From the NCBI GenBank assembly GCA_017979445.1, contig CM030711.1, forward strand, positions 3,410,001 to 3,474,000: DNA of 64,000 bases, read 5' to 3'. The position numbers and the translations under genes are program-made. The notes under the pieces are model-generated. The model worked only from the letters and a program-made list of their open reading frames with translations. It was not told the origin of the DNA and did not search any database. Position 1 is the first letter of the stretch; every line of letters begins with the position of its first letter. This document shows, piece by piece, positions 25,143-35,282 of this stretch. Source of the DNA: Akebia trifoliata (lineage: Eukaryota; Streptophyta; Magnoliopsida; Ranunculales; Lardizabalaceae).

Positions 25143-25728
25143 GGTTAAAAGGATACAAGATATGAATGAGTATCTGAAGCAGGTAGTGTTTGTTGAGGTT
25201 AGTTGTCAATACTTATGGATCTCTTTGATCGATCGCCTCTTTATGATGTTTGGGGTTGTTGAGCTTTGTATTTTATGGGTTCTGCTTAAAACATGGCTGC
25301 CAGCTGAGGTTGAAGTTTGCTAGGCTGTTTGTTTTTCCTTCCTTGGCTCCGTGAGAAGTTGTGGACAAGAAAAGAGAATTACAAATATAATAATTATTGA
25401 TAGTAGATTCCAAGTTTTTAGATATGGCTTTGATTATGATTATGATTATGATGGTACTTGACCAATGAGTCTTGATTGTGTTTGGTTTGCTGACTTGTAC
25501 AGTTGTACTTTACAGCCCATATGACAACGTCAAGGAACTACACATAAACCAAAGAAGACATTGTAATTTCCATCTCTAGTTGCAATCCAACAAGCTTGCA
25601 CAATGAATGCAAACCTCATTAGCTCTCCCTTGCCTTCCTCTCTCTATAAATAAAACCTTGATGAAGGCCAAACTGTCCTCAAAATACTAACATTCGCTAT
25701 ATTTTCACATCATATCAAGTTATCTACC
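25143..25728. promoter_or_regulatory. Bidirectional promoter region, GLP pair 1 (decayed)
   Basis: A 586-bp spacer between two divergent GLP pseudogenes. The plus-facing TATA box is intact (TATAAATA, 25645-25652). The minus-facing one is mutated at about 25240. Confidence 0.6.
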
Positions 25729-26090
25729 ATGGCTTTCAAGAATGGAGCTTTCATGATTCTAATAGTTGTCTTTGTTATTGTCTCACTTGCAAGTGCAGGG
25801 GACCCTGACTTAGCCTATGAATTTACACTCCCCAAAAATTTCACTGCAATCGACACCAACTTCTTCACCCACACTGCCTTGCGGATCTTTATTGTTGCAG
25901 ACTTTTAAGGTTTTGAAAGCTAGTTTGGTTGAATTCCCAGCTCTCAATGCGCAGAGTGTGTCTTATGTTGTGCTACAATACCCAACGAGCACCATCAACC
26001 CCCCTCACACTCATCCCCGCTCGGCTGAGCTACTTTTCCTCCTCTAAGGTTATCTTGAAGTAGGCTTCGTCAACGTGGACAAAAAGCATA
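25729..26090 (+). pseudogene. GLP: Germin-like protein pseudogene, pair 1 plus, truncated
   Basis: It begins with a good signal peptide (MAFKNGAFMILIVVFV) and the family word GDPDL, then follows the plus-type GLPs. An 11-base deletion at about 25903, inside the GADPPTT region, shifts the frame. In the realigned frame box A is complete (NPPHTHPRSAELL), but TAA at 26045-26047 replaces the Asp or Glu that follows LLFLL. After about residue 125 the coding sequence jumps straight into the 3' UTR word TATGTTGAGC, so box B and the C-terminal third are deleted. It cannot make a cupin. Confidence 0.9.
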
Positions 26091-27253
26091 GCTATGTTGA
26101 GCCTTTATTTTAGTTTGTAGAGAATTATAATCTTTTATCCATTCAAGGGTATTTGTCCTAGTCCTACTGCTATCATTTCCCAAACCTCTATCTAGTGTTG
26201 GCTTACTTTATTAATGGATTTATTGATTTTTCTTACCCTTACTTTGAATTCGAGATATAATAATAAAATGTTATTCGTTGACATTGGTGATGATTTCTGC
26301 CATTTTATCAATCATGAATCATTTGCATAAGTAGCATCTATAATACCCAATGATATGTGCTTTTCTAATTTATTATTTAGAATTATTAGACATAAACATA
26401 AATGTACATTTAGTTCTTCATTGGATAGATTGAAAGGCAATTTGATTATATTTCAAGTTATTCTAGTGAAAGGTCTATAATAAATTCTATAGATCAGACA
26501 GTAGGCATCATCTGATCATGTTGTCATTAGATATGGGAAGCATAATAACTTTTGGTTTTTCACTTTGGCTATACTAAAAGCAGATAGAAGGAAGTTTTAC
26601 ATGAAATATGAATAGATTAGTTGCAGTCAAATGGATGGAGCCATTAAACCCATCACCCATGATTTTTTATTTTCAAAGAAATCAAGTTGAGCACGATGTG
26701 AAATTTGAAACGTTTATTATGAATTATTTTGAATGGAGTTGACAATCTCCATGAAGAAATCACGGCTGTTAGCCCACCTCTTATTTGGAATGAGGCATAG
26801 AAGATAATGAAGCTTTAGGAAAAAAAAGGTCCTTATGGTGGGGTATTTCGATCATTTGTTCCAGATTATTTTTATCGGCCAATCAATGGAACTGATAGGG
26901 AATGGAATAAAATGACGCGAAATTTGGTTGTTACTAATAATTCTTAAATGTAATATGCGGCAACAGATTCAATACCACACACTTACAATTTGTAGAAACC
27001 ACAATGCAGTGCCACTGAATTGATACAGCTTCTAACAGATGCACATGTGATAATTAGAACATTAGCTTAAAAGATAACTAACGTCTTAACAGTTCTTATT
27101 GCTCAAGAGTACAGAATATCATAATAAGGCCACTCACAGAATTTCAAAAGAAAATTAAATATCTCCCCAGCACCATTACAACATGAACACATCAAAAGGT
27201 AAATAAATAAAAACCAAATACTGGTAAAAATGGTCTGGAGAAGAGCGTCAAAT
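26091..27253. other. Spacer between GLP pairs 1 and 2
   Basis: Old 3' UTR of the plus pseudogene, then spacer DNA. At 26812-26946 there is a copy of a block also found at 34264-34405 and 56355-56493 that can be read as a 45-codon open frame in the last copy; here it has one extra A and is frameshifted. No gene. Confidence 0.5.
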
Positions 27254-27877
27254 TTATGACTTGGGTGCAAGAGCAGCCTTAATCTTCTGAATGGTGGCTA
27301 CGTCAGTTTTAAAAGCCTTGGCAAGGATGCCATCATCAATACCTGTGGAGAACACAGTGGCAGGCACCGACACGGTTCCTGCATTTGCACTACCGAAAGC
27401 AGAGATGGCAGTAACCGGTACCATTGCATTGCAATTGTACTGATAGTGCACAAGTCCCTTTGGAAACACAAACATGTCTCCTAATTGGAGTGTTTGAGTA
27501 TAAAGCTTGTTAGTGGTGTCGATGAGTCCCACTTCAAGGATGCCTTCCAGGACAAACAAGAGCTCTGCCGAGCGAGGGTGGGTGTGAGGGGGGTTGATGG
27601 AACCTGCAGGGTATTGGAGTACAGCAAATGAGACGCTTTGACCATTGAGAGCGGGAAACTCAGCCATGCTAGCTTTTGTCACCTTGAAGGTTACTGGAGC
27701 AGAATCGAATACTCCACGCAATCCGGTGTAGGTGAAGAATGTCCCATCGATAACCGTAGAATTTGGTGGGATAATGAAGTCCGAGGTGATATCTGGATCG
27801 CTTGCATGGGACATCGGGGAGGTGGCCAAGGCAACTAGAAGAAGGAACAAGGCAGGTTTGAGAAAGTTCAACGCCAT
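27254..27877 (-). CDS. GLP: Germin-like protein, type A (pair 2 minus)
   Basis: An intact intronless 207-residue germin-like protein, predicted secreted to the cell wall as a metal-binding cupin. GLPs often form oligomers, and some have superoxide dismutase or other activity; the activity here cannot be read from sequence. Residues 1-26 are a signal peptide (start MALNFLKPALFLLLVAL, cut near SHAS). The mature chain begins SDPDITSDF. Box A (NPPHTHPRSAE) gives His98, His100 and Glu105; box B (GDMFVFPKGLVHYQYN) gives His144. One N-glycosylation site is at Asn39. An unusual Cys149 (YNCN) is the only cysteine. The N-terminal cysteine pair of true germins is missing. It is divergent to the plus GLP at 28489. 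The closest family I recall is the germin-like 9-3 type; not verified. Confidence 0.95.
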   Translation of the reverse strand: MALNFLKPALFLLLVALATSPMSHASDPDITSDFIIPPNSTVIDGTFFTYTGLRGVFDSAPVTFKVTKASMAEFPALNGQSVSFAVLQYPAGSINPPHTHPRSAELLFVLEGILEVGLIDTTNKLYTQTLQLGDMFVFPKGLVHYQYNCNAMVPVTAISAFGSANAGTVSVPATVFSTGIDDGILAKAFKTDVATIQKIKAALAPKS

Positions 27878-28488
27878 GGTTAGAAGGATATGAGTGGTGT
27901 TTGTTAGTTGAGGTTGATTGGTTATGGATAGCTTTGATTGATTGCCTATTTATAGTGTTTGAGGGTGTTGAGCTTTGAATTTTATGGATTTTCTAACATG
28001 AGATGGCAGCCAGCTATGGTTGAAGTTTACAAGGCTGTTTCTTTATCCTTCTTACTTGGTTCCATATGAAGTTGTGGAGAAGAAAAGAGCTTTTACACAA
28101 CCTAGGATAATTCATCGATAATAACGATGCTCAATAATCATTGACCAATGACTCTTGATTATGTGAAGTCGAAAATCTTTTTCAGTCCTTGTTTTAGTTG
28201 CTGTCTTCCTTGTTATCTACTGCTTGTTCTATCAAATTCAATAAGATACTACAAAATATGCAGAATTCTACTATACAACTCGGGTAATATCTTCAAGGAA
28301 CTACTCATAAAATAAAAAGGACAATGTAATTTTCATCTCTAGTTGCAATCCAGCAGGCCTGCACAAAGGATGCAAACCTCGTTAGCTCTCCCTAGCCTTC
28401 CTCTATATAAATTACACCTTCGTGAAGGCCTAAGTACCTCAAAATACAAACCTAAGATACATTTTCATACCATATCAAGTTATATACC
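27878..28488. promoter_or_regulatory. Bidirectional promoter, GLP pair 2
   Basis: A 611-bp spacer between divergent start codons. The minus-facing TATA box (TATAAATA) is at 27947-27954, about 70 bases from its ATG. The plus-facing one (TATATAAAT) is at 28404-28412, about 77 bases from its ATG. Ahead of the plus TATA box is a block conserved in all pairs: CTAGTTGCAATCCA, then GATGCAAACCTC and GCTCTCCCT. It is a good candidate for the shared regulatory core. Confidence 0.85.
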
Positions 28489-29109
28489 ATGGCTTCGGAG
28501 CACAGAACCTTCTTGGTAGTAGTAGCCATCATTGCCATTGTCAAATTTGCAACTGCAGGGGACCCTGACATCACCACTGACTTTACACTCCCTTCAAATG
28601 TCACCGCAGTCGACGCCAACTTTTTCACCAACACTGCCTTACGGGTCCTTGTTGGGGCTGACCCACCCACAACTTTTAAGGTCTTGAAAGCTAGCTTGGC
28701 TGAATTCCCGGCTCTCAATGGGCAGAGTGTTTCTTATGCTGTGCTACAATACCCAGTGGGCACCATCAACCCTCCTCACACCCATCCTCGCTCCGCTGAG
28801 CTATTGTTCCTCCTTGACGGTTCTCTTGAAGTGGGCTTCGTCGACACAGATAAAATTCTCTACACACAGACACTCCAATCAGGAGACATGTTTGTGTTCC
28901 CTAAGGGGCTCATTCACTACCAGTACAATGCGGATGCTAAGAACACTGCCATTGCAGTCTCTGCCTTTGGTAGTGCAAATGCTGGAACTGTGTCGGTTCC
29001 CAACACACTCTTTACAACAGGCATTGATGACACCATCTTAGCTATGTCTTTTAAGACTGATGTTGCCACCATTCAAGCGATAAAGTCCGGACTCGCAACC
29101 AAGGCCTAA
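28489..29109 (+). CDS. GLP: Germin-like protein, plus type (pair 2)
   Basis: Intact, intronless, 206 residues. The N-terminus MASEHRTFLVVVAIIAIV is a signal peptide, cut after ATAG or so; the mature chain starts DPDITTDF. Metal ligands by position are His97, His99 and Glu104 (NPPHTHPRSAE) and His143 (box B GDMFVFPKGLIHYQYN). One N-glycosylation site, Asn37 (NVT). There is no cysteine at all. Compared with minus genes it has a distinct GADPPTTFKVLKASL segment and a CDTDK-type loop (FVDTDKILYTQ). Predicted apoplastic metal-binding cupin of unknown activity. The start is the ATG 77 bases after the TATA box. Confidence 0.95.
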   Translation: MASEHRTFLVVVAIIAIVKFATAGDPDITTDFTLPSNVTAVDANFFTNTALRVLVGADPPTTFKVLKASLAEFPALNGQSVSYAVLQYPVGTINPPHTHPRSAELLFLLDGSLEVGFVDTDKILYTQTLQSGDMFVFPKGLIHYQYNADAKNTAIAVSAFGSANAGTVSVPNTLFTTGIDDTILAMSFKTDVATIQAIKSGLATKA

Positions 29110-29199
29110 AACTAGAGCCTCACTATCTTATGTTACCATTGCTCCTCATGCCTAGATATGTTGAGCATCTATTTATGTTTTCGTTATTTATCAGTGAAT

Positions 29200-29205
29200 A
29201 ATAAA
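29200..29205 (+). terminator. Poly(A) signal of the pair 2 plus GLP
   Basis: AATAAA lies 91 bases after the stop codon. The same word at the same place follows the sister genes at 36603-36608 and 58689-58694, but has been lost downstream of the pair 5 plus gene. Confidence 0.75.
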
Positions 29206-30081
29206 ATTTTATTCTTTCGAGGGTATTTATCCTTCATCTTCTAAACTTTTTTCCATGTTGGTTCACTTGATTAGATTATTTATTGAATCCGTCTCACCTT
29301 TATTAGGAGTTTAAGATGTATTAATAATGTGTATTCTTTATTGACACAATCATTGATGACGATTCTGATCATTTTATCAATCATGGATTACATTTGTAGA
29401 ATCTATAATGCCAATGGTATAGGCTAATTCTACTTTATAATTTAGAATTCCTAGACAAAAACAAACGTAAAAATATATCTTTTTCTACTAGATTTAGAGG
29501 AAACTTTATATTGCAAATTAGTGAAAATTCCTGAAGAAAGTATGTAGATTGAAGAATTGGTATCAACTAGTGATGTCAACTTTTGACCTAGGAAATGTAA
29601 TAGCTTTTGTTACCCACTTTTACTTTACTAAAAGTCGACAAAGAAGAAAGTATTTTGTAAAACAAAAATAGATTAATTTCAATCAAATGGATGGAGTACT
29701 CATTAGAAACACCACCCATGTGTTATTGATTTTCAAAGAAATCAATTTGAGCATGAACATGGAGCTGACATTCTCCATAGAAGTTCAAAGTAAGAATTTG
29801 TATTAGCCCATTGCCTTGATTTTTATGGGCTTGCTCTGCTTTTGTGATTAAATAGTTTACAAAAACACGAGTTATTGATTGGTAACATGGCGTTCAACCG
29901 ACCTGTTATTCGGGATAAGGTGTCAATGGTGATGAAGAAGCCTCAAGAACAAATGGCCCTTATGATTGAGTATATCATTCATTTACACCACTGTTAAGCC
30001 GATATAACGATAATGTTGTTATTACATCACAACATTGAATTAAAATGTCTACTAACAAAGAAATTCATATATATATATATA
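29206..30081. other. Downstream spacer of GLP pair 2
   Basis: Sequence repeated with high similarity after the plus genes of pairs 4 and 6 (from 36609 and 58695). It forms part of the duplicated unit. No coding region. Confidence 0.6.
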
Positions 30082-30449
30082 GGGAAATGTTCATCACCAA
30101 ACATTTTGGCAAAACATTTTTCAAAACATGGGTTAGAAGTTTTGGAATGGGCAGATTTTTGGTGAGGATGATCTCTACGGTGAGGAGATCATCCTCACCA
30201 AAAATCTGCCCATTCCAAAACTTCTAACCCCATAAAAAATGGTTTACAAAAAATGGACGGTCCACAATTTTTCAACTTGGAAACATGGGGCTAGAAGTTT
30301 TGGAATGGGCAGATTTTTGGTGAGGATGATCTCCTCACCGTAGAGATCATCCTCACCAAAAATCAGCCCATTCTAAAACTTCTAACCCATGTAGGACAAA
30401 GATGGTTGGCTAAAATGTTGGCCAAAATGTTTGGTGCTGAACGGGACCC
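30082..30449. mobile_element. Palindromic element copy B in a (TA)n tract
   Basis: Flanked by TATATATA on both sides. The ends read GGGAAATGTTCATCACC and, inverted, GGGTCCCGTTCAGCACC. The structure is arm, hairpin, spacer, hairpin, arm. The first hairpin has two perfectly paired 46-base stems (30130-30175 and 30185-30230) with a 9-base loop. The second, from about 30292 to 30390, is nearly perfect. The spacer includes GGACGGTCCACAATTTTTC. Sister copies of the surrounding sequence at 37739, 51341 and 59555 lack the element. Confidence 0.85.
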
Positions 30450-32860
30450 ATATATATATAAATAATGGTTGTAAAAAGTTTGAATCTTAATATAGTAGAA
30501 TGAAGATTCAAGTTTAGGCATATGGTATTAGGCCAGCCCTAATCTTTTTTTTTTCAACCACCCACGACAAATGGTAGGTCAACCGATCGATGTCTAGTGT
30601 TAAGAAGATCAAGGCTAGTTTTGCACCAAAGGCCAAAAACTAGAGGTCCTTTACTACTTATAGCACTCACATTATTCCTTGTTTGCACTCTTGCTTGAGG
30701 GGCGTATGTGGAGAATATTTTAGACCATCCAACTGTACAATGAATTGTCCATGGCTTGAAGGCCATCCTTATAGAATTTCAATCCATTTTGACATACTTC
30801 TCTAAGCTTGAATTGATTTTGGAAAATCTGAACCAATTATCTAAACCGTTAATGTAAGGCAGGTTGAATTGAAATTTGAATTTCAATGCCAAATTTCTTC
30901 CTTCTTCTATTTGTGTAGAAAAAAGATTGCTTATTGGTAATGGCCCAAAAGAGGCCTTCCATTTGTCTCAAGCGTCGTCGGTTGATACCAACTCGATCAT
31001 AGAGACTGTTACCAATGTTCAAGCCCATGAAAAAGCTGACATTGAGCCCTTTAATTATTCCATTAAAGACCATTTGATCATCAAATCACTTTTGGATTAA
31101 AATCTTTCAGATTTTGGTCTTTACCTAAACCAACAATGGCCCAATCCAGGCCCATCTCAGTTGAGTACAAGACTCCTCATTATCTACACATGTGGCACAT
31201 AATATCGAGGTCCATCTGAGTTGAGTTGAACAATACTCCTCATAATCTACACATGTAGCACATAATCTATCATCTTTCTTTGGCAACCATCAAGAGAATT
31301 TCTTCATCTCAATCAAGGGCACACAATTGATAATCATATTCATCAAAATTCAGTGGTGATCTTCAATGAGCAAGATCGATGTTTTGGCTATGCATCGATA
31401 ATCAAGTTATGACATCATCAACGGGATTGAAGTTATGTAATCAATCACATCTTTCTTCTTCAGAAAAACATACAATTGCAGGAGGGTGTTAGAGTAGCAA
31501 TTATGATGCAGTGTATTAAGGTGCATCGGATGCATCGAATCATAATTATGATAAGATCATGCAGTGGGTGGTTATGCAGTTTTATAACATTAATCAAATG
31601 TTATCATATGCAACCAATTTCTGAAACGATGTCAATTTCAATGTACGTGTGTGTGTGTGCGTGTGTGGGGAGAGAGAGAGAAAGATTCTTTTTATTGCTT
31701 ACGTCATCTACACTACATTTCAAACCGGTACTCAGCTGTGAGGAAAAGAATGTGGCCTATTTTTGCCATCTTTTCAACTGATCCAGACGCATTTTCTCAT
31801 TGTTCACTTCTAATATTCCAATGTGAAACATATTTTATTTTTAAAAAAGCTGTTAAGTTCAGTTTTAATGCAATCTAAGAGATGATTTCTTGATCGGGTA
31901 AATAGTTTGTCTGGGTACGGATGTTGATATTAATTATGAATTTGTGGTCTTATTGAACAAGTTCAATGGACCATATATAAGACCAAAGATTATGATGGAT
32001 TGCTCAACTATTCTGATATCTTAATTGCGTGCGTCGATGGTTTGTTGAGTTTGGTTTATTATATGGGTCACCAATCACCATCCCATGTAGTATTAGGCCA
32101 GGCCCAATATTTTTTTCAACCGCCCACGACAAACGGTAGGTCAACCGGTCGATGTCTACTGTTAAGAAGATCAAGGCTGGTTTTGCAACCAATGCCAAAA
32201 ACTAGAGGTCCTTTACTACTTATAGCACTCACATTATTCCTTGTTTGCACTCTTGCTTGAGGGGAGAATGTGGAGAATATTTTAGACGATCCAACTGTTC
32301 AATGAATTGTCCATGGCTTGAAGGCCATCCTTATAGAATTTCAATCCATTTTGACATACTTCTCTAAGCTTGAATTGATTTTGGAAAATCCAAACCAATT
32401 ATCTAAACCATTAATGTGAGGCAGTTTTTTTTACTTTAGTTGGTAATGTTAATAGAATGTACTGAATTTTTGCTGACGAAGATTCCCACGTTAAGAATGA
32501 CTCAAATGTACGGTTTGGATATCTAAAATGTTAACCATATGGGCCTGCAAGTGGGAGAATATTGGCAACAATCCCAATAGATTTCATGTTTCGGGATCAC
32601 TGTTTCGTTTTGATCTCGGGTCAGTCACTCCAAGATGGTATGGAACCGTATCCATGTGCACGAGCCAGGATTTCGAAAGAAATGTTAATGTCTCTCATTG
32701 TTGAGAATGTCCTCAATGTTATTGCACGCTTAACTCATTATTATTTAATAATGCTAAATCAAATGGCAATGTGAACATATAAAAATAAATAAATAACCAC
32801 AACGAAATACTGATGAAAAATGGTTGGCTTGTATATTGAGGCTAGAGAGGATCTTCAAAT
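30450..32860. other. Spacer between GLP pairs 2 and 3 with a deletion junction
   Basis: No gene. Positions 31100-32083 match 38330-39183, and from about 32088 the sequence switches to match 51416 onward. A (TG)n and (GA)n patch lies near 31650-31685. A 60-base tandem repeat lies at 31147-31266. Confidence 0.6.
31147..31266. repeat. 60-bp tandem repeat, two copies
   Basis: Period 60, starting at CAGGCCCATC (31147) and GAGGTCCATC (31207). Shared words are GAGTTGAG, ACTCCTCAT and CACATGTGGCACATAAT. The homologous site at 38381 holds three copies. Confidence 0.85.
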
Positions 32861-33484
32861 TTAGGCCTTGGGTGCAAGACCAGCCTTGACCTTCTGAATG
32901 GTGGGTACATCAGTTTTGAAAGCCTTGGCAAGGATGCCATCATCAATACCAGTAGAAAATACAGTGCTAGGGACTGACACGGTTCCGGCATTTGCACTAC
33001 CAAAAGTAGAGATGGCAGTAGCTGGTACCGTTGCATTGGCATTGTACTAATAGTGCACAAGTCCCTTTGGAAACACAAACATGTCCCCTAATTGGAGTGT
33101 TTGAGTGTAAAGCTTGTTAGTGGTGTCGATGACTCCAACTTCAAGGCTGCCTTCCACGACGAACAGGAGCTCAGCAGAGCGAGGGTGGGTGTGAGGTGGG
33201 TTGATGGAACCTGCAGGGTACTGAAGTACAGCGAATGAGACGCTTTGGCCATTGAGAGCTGGAAATTCTGCCATGCTAGCTTTTGTCACCTTAAAGGTTA
33301 CTGGGGCAGTATTAAATATTCCACGCATTCCAGTATAGGTGAAGAATGTCCCATCAACAACATTAGAGTTCGCTGGAACGATGAAGTCTGAGGTGATATC
33401 TGGATCGCTTGTATGGGACATCAGGGAGGTAGCCAAGGCAACAAGTAGAAGGAACAAAGTAAGCTTGAGAAATTTCAAGGCCAT
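32861..33484 (-). pseudogene. GLP: Germin-like protein, type B, with a nonsense codon (pair 3 minus)
   Basis: It follows the type B minus GLPs (start MALKFLKLTLF, GMRGIFNTAPV) over its whole length. One base change turns Gln146 of HYQYN into TAG (33047-33049). The stop lies just after His144, so the metal ligands remain but the last 62 residues, including GSANAGT and the C-terminal helix, would be lost. No other lesion is seen, so the loss is recent. The TATA box is intact (33579-33586). Its expected plus partner is absent. It could also be a sequencing error, but the call as read is a disabled gene. Confidence 0.9.
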
Positions 33485-34036
33485 GGTTCAAAGGATATGA
33501 GCAGATACAAATATCTGAAGAATGTAGTGTTTGTTGAAGTTGACTTGTTATAGTTATGGATAGCTTTGATTGATTTTCTATTTATAGTGTTGGGGGTGTT
33601 GAGCTTTGCTTTTTTTGGATGTTATAATATTGTGACAGACGTTGCTGCTGGCGAGGTTGAAGTTTACCAGGCCGTTTGTTTCAAAGAAATCAATTCGAGC
33701 ATGAACATGGAGCTGACATTTTCCATAGAAGTTCAAAATAAGAATTTGTATTAACCCATTGCCTTGATTTTTATGGGCTTGCTTTGTTTTTGTGATTAAT
33801 TAAAAGTTTACAAAATCACAAGTTATGAATTGGCACCATGGCGTTCAACCCCCGTGTTATTTGGGATAAGGTATAGATGGTGATGATGAAGCATCAAGAA
33901 CAAAAGGCTCTTATGTTGGAGTATATCATTCATTTGCACCACTATTGAACCGATATAATGATAAACGTGTTATTACGTTGTAATATTTAATTAAAATGTC
34001 TACTAATAAAGAAATTCATGTATATATATATATATA
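33485..34036. other. Upstream of pair 3 minus GLP, deleted partner region
   Basis: The promoter side of the minus pseudogene runs until about 33678. It then joins directly to DNA that in pair 5 lies downstream of the plus GLP (from 55497). About 2.4 kb corresponding to 53073-55494 is missing, including a plus GLP. Confidence 0.75.
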
Positions 34037-34246
34037 GGGTCCTGTTTGCCACCCTAAGCTTTACCCTACACTTTAACAAACGTGTTTTGTCCTACATGGG
34101 TTAGAAGTTTTGGAATGGGCTGATTTTTGGTGAGGATGATCTCCTCACCGTAGAGATCATCCTCACCAAAAATCAGCCCATTCCAAAACTTCTAACTTAT
34201 GTTTTGAAAAATGTTTTGCCAAAAAGTTTGCCATTGAACGCTACCC
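34037..34246. mobile_element. Palindromic element copy C in a (TA)n tract
   Basis: Flanked by (TA)n on both sides. Left end GGGTCCTGTTTGCCACCC, right end inverted GGGTAGCGTTCAATGGC. It has a single hairpin with two perfect 44-base stems (34100-34143 and 34153-34196) and a 9-base loop. The left arm (ACGTGTTTTGTCCTACATGG) resembles copy A, the right arm (TGGCAAAACATTTTTC inverted) resembles copy B. The sister site at 56338-56354 has only (TA)n. Confidence 0.85.
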
Positions 34247-34658
34247 ATATATATATATATATATGATGAAGCCTTAGGAACAAAAGGTCCTTATGGTGGA
34301 GTATTTCGATCCTTTGATCCAGATTATTTTTATCTGCCAATCAATGGAACTGAGAGGGAATGGAATGAAATGACGCGAAATTTGGTTGTTACTAATATTT
34401 CTTAAATGTAAAACGCGACAATAGATTCAATACCACACACTGACAATTCGTAGACATCACAATGCAGAACATCATAATAAGGCCACTCACAGAATTTCAA
34501 AAGAAAATAAATTTAATATCTTCTCAGCACCATTACAAACTTAACTCATGATTTATAATTCAATAGTACTTAAAATCAAATTGCAACATGAACACATCAC
34601 TAGGTAAATAAATAAAAACCAAATACTGGTAAAAATGGTCTGGAGAAGAGCGTCAAAT
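34247..34658. other. Spacer before pair 4 minus GLP
   Basis: Shares the block with the 45-codon open frame (34264-34405) and the 3' flank of type A minus genes with 56355-56740. No gene. Confidence 0.55.
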
Positions 34659-35282
34659 TTATGACTTGGGCGCAAGACCAGCCTTAATCTTCTGAATGGT
34701 GGCTACGTCAGTTTTAAAAGCCTTGGCAAGGATGCCATCGTCAATACGTGTGGAGAACACAGTGGCAGGCACCGACACGGTTCCTGCATTTGCACTACCG
34801 AAAGCAGAGATGGCAGTAGCCGGTACCGTTGCATTGGCATTGTACTGATAGTGCACAAGTCCCTTTGGAAACACAAACATGTCTCCTAATTGGAGTGTTT
34901 GAGTATAAAGCTTGTTAGTGGTGTCGATGAGTCCCACTTCAAGGCTGCCTTCCAGGACGAACAAGAGCTCTGCCGAGCGAGGGTGGGTGTGAGGGGGGTT
35001 GATGGAACCTGCAGGGTATTGGAGTACAGCAAATGAGACGCTTTGGCCATTGAGAGCGGGAAACTCAACCATGCTAGCTTTTGTCACCTTGAAGGTTACT
35101 GGAGCAGAATCGAATACTCCACGCAATCCGGTGTAGGTGAAGAATGTCCCATCGATAACCGTAGAATTTGGTGGGATAATGAAGTCCGAGGTGATATCTG
35201 GATCGCTTGCATGGGACATCGGGGAGGTGGCCAAGGCAACTAGAAGAACGAATAAGGGAGGTTTGAGAAAGTTCAACGCCAT
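34659..35282 (-). CDS. GLP: Germin-like protein, type A (pair 4 minus)
   Basis: Intact, intronless, 207 residues, secreted cupin. It differs from the pair 2 gene at a few sites: MALNFLKPPLFVLL in the signal peptide, Val72 in place of Ala (SMVEFP), the usual Asn149 instead of Cys149, and Arg in place of Gly in the conserved TGIDD (TRIDD). The metal site is complete: His98, His100, Glu105, His144. N-glycosylation site at Asn39. The Arg change lies in the C-terminal region that in germins helps oligomer packing, so it may affect stability; that is inference. TATA box at 35352-35359. Confidence 0.95.
   Translation of the reverse strand: MALNFLKPPLFVLLVALATSPMSHASDPDITSDFIIPPNSTVIDGTFFTYTGLRGVFDSAPVTFKVTKASMVEFPALNGQSVSFAVLQYPAGSINPPHTHPRSAELLFVLEGSLEVGLIDTTNKLYTQTLQLGDMFVFPKGLVHYQYNANATVPATAISAFGSANAGTVSVPATVFSTRIDDGILAKAFKTDVATIQKIKAGLAPKS

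Noticed and set aside
28452..28718. Antisense 88-codon frame over the 5' part of plus GLPs, seen again at 35855, 54561 and 57941
   Set aside because: It recurs only because the GLP DNA is duplicated; it runs opposite to a clear secreted cupin and has no family features.
32000..32260. An 86-codon plus frame in the pair 2-3 spacer
   Set aside because: It crosses the deletion junction and is not kept in the sister spacers.
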